Assembly (NCBI GenBank): GCA_041394605.1
Contig: JAWKHX010000005.1
Span: forward strand, 310,001 to 374,000
From: UBA668 sp041394605
GTDB lineage: Bacteria; Actinomycetota; Acidimicrobiia; Acidimicrobiales; Ilumatobacteraceae
Direction of reading: 5' to 3'
Length of the DNA stretch: 64,000 bases
Shown here: positions 63,705 through 64,000 of the stretch, one piece after another
Position numbering within the stretch: the stretch's first letter is position 1
Layout of the letters: every line of letters begins with the position of its first letter
The notes under the pieces: generated by a model
Told to the model about the DNA's origin: nothing
What the model saw: only the letters and a program-made list of their open reading frames with translations
Database searches by the model: none
Made by a program: the position numbers and the translations under genes

Positions 63705-64000
63705 TCAGTAGTCGGAGCTGGTGTCCGTGCTGGTGTCCATCGAGCTGGTGTCGGTGTAGCTCGTGTCCACCGTGCTGGTGTCGGTGTAGCTGGTGTCGGC
63801 GTAGCTGCCCTCCGCCATCGGGGTCTCGTAGCCGGCGCCGCTGTCGTCGTATCCGCCACCGTCGTAGGCGGTGGTGTCGTGGGCATACGCATCGTCGGTG
63901 GTCTCGTAGCTGGTGACGGTGGTGGTCTCGTTGGACTGCCACACGTCGTTGGAGTCCTGCCAGTGCCCGTCGGCCACGCCCTGGGCCTCGATGGATGCCT
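63705..64000 (-). CDS. Low-complexity C-terminus of an unknown protein (5' end off-window)
   Basis: Only the last 98 residues are in the window; the gene continues to the right. The visible part is rich in Thr, Ser, Asp and Tyr, with short repeats such as DTSYTDTS and YDDSGAGYE. Such tails occur on surface or disordered regulatory proteins. There is no membrane segment or sorting signal at the end. No family recognised. Confidence 0.5.
   Translation of the reverse strand, partial: ASIEAQGVADGHWQDSNDVWQSNETTTVTSYETTDDAYAHDTTAYDGGGYDDSGAGYETPMAEGSYADTSYTDTSTVDTSYTDTSSMDTSTDTSSDY

Overview
This is about 64 kb of a high-GC chromosome. Protein families and gene organisation point to an actinomycete (Actinomycetota), and the mix suggests a lineage close to Acidimicrobiia; that placement is inference from gene content only. 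Pointers are an accD-accE acyl-CoA carboxylase pair, a mycothiol-type MDMPI-domain protein, a DUF1918 protein, GTG starts, and many genes whose start lies 6-8 nt behind a TANNNT hexamer, the mark of leaderless transcription. No rRNA, tRNA, CRISPR array, insertion sequence or prophage was recognised.

Layout. 0-7.9 kb: a thioredoxin tail, then a catabolic block with a minus-strand FAH-family hydrolase / aldehyde dehydrogenase / ApbE operon facing a plus-strand acetoacetate-decarboxylase-like / cytochrome P450 / class-I amidotransferase run, followed by a PlsC-MarR pair. 8-16.6 kb: housekeeping and small-molecule genes (metzincin-like lipoprotein, cytidine deaminase, aminotransferase facing an omega-amidase-like nitrilase, TetR, GNAT, MsrA, CoA-transferase operon, phosphoesterase). 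16.7-25.5 kb: a membrane protein with a degenerate GGDEF domain, accD-accE, an ATP-dependent DNA ligase, a CopC-CopD fusion, dnaX-recR. 25.5-30.3 kb: an accessory-looking block (AAA ATPase, HipB-HipA, two unrecognised genes, a long hairpin). 30.3-44.2 kb: thiolase, MFS transporter, GH18 lipoprotein, cyclophilin lipoprotein, a 1430-residue sortase-type surface protein, crotonyl-CoA carboxylase/reductase, an ECF sigma factor with a membrane partner, methylmalonyl-CoA epimerase, an rRNA methyltransferase. 44.2-52.7 kb: a type IV pilus locus (major pilin, three minor pilin-like proteins including a von Willebrand A pilin, PilT, prepilin peptidase). 52.8-64 kb: a cyclic-nucleotide-binding protein, a frameshifted clpB, lipoproteins, GH20 hexosaminidase, an M14-like peptidase and a cysteine-desulfurase-like enzyme.

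How parts may work together. Thiolase, crotonyl-CoA carboxylase/reductase, methylmalonyl-CoA epimerase and the acyl-CoA carboxylase beta/epsilon subunits are pieces of an ethylmalonyl-CoA-type acetyl-CoA assimilation route. Thiolase/MFS and the reductase share one operator-like palindrome (TTACC-N4-GGTAA). The pilus genes have two pilin promoters that both carry clusters of CTTGA sites. The vWA pilin, with five 32-34 residue repeats inside its vWA domain, looks like a pilus-tip adhesin.

Most unusual observations: a dispersed 45-nt palindromic element in four intergenic copies of identical length, the repeat-bearing vWA pilin, the shared operator, the CTTGA arrays, and the use of TANNNT leaderless promoters, two of which contain the upstream gene's TAA stop. 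Two genes (clpB and a lipoprotein) carry single-base frameshifts that may be sequence errors.
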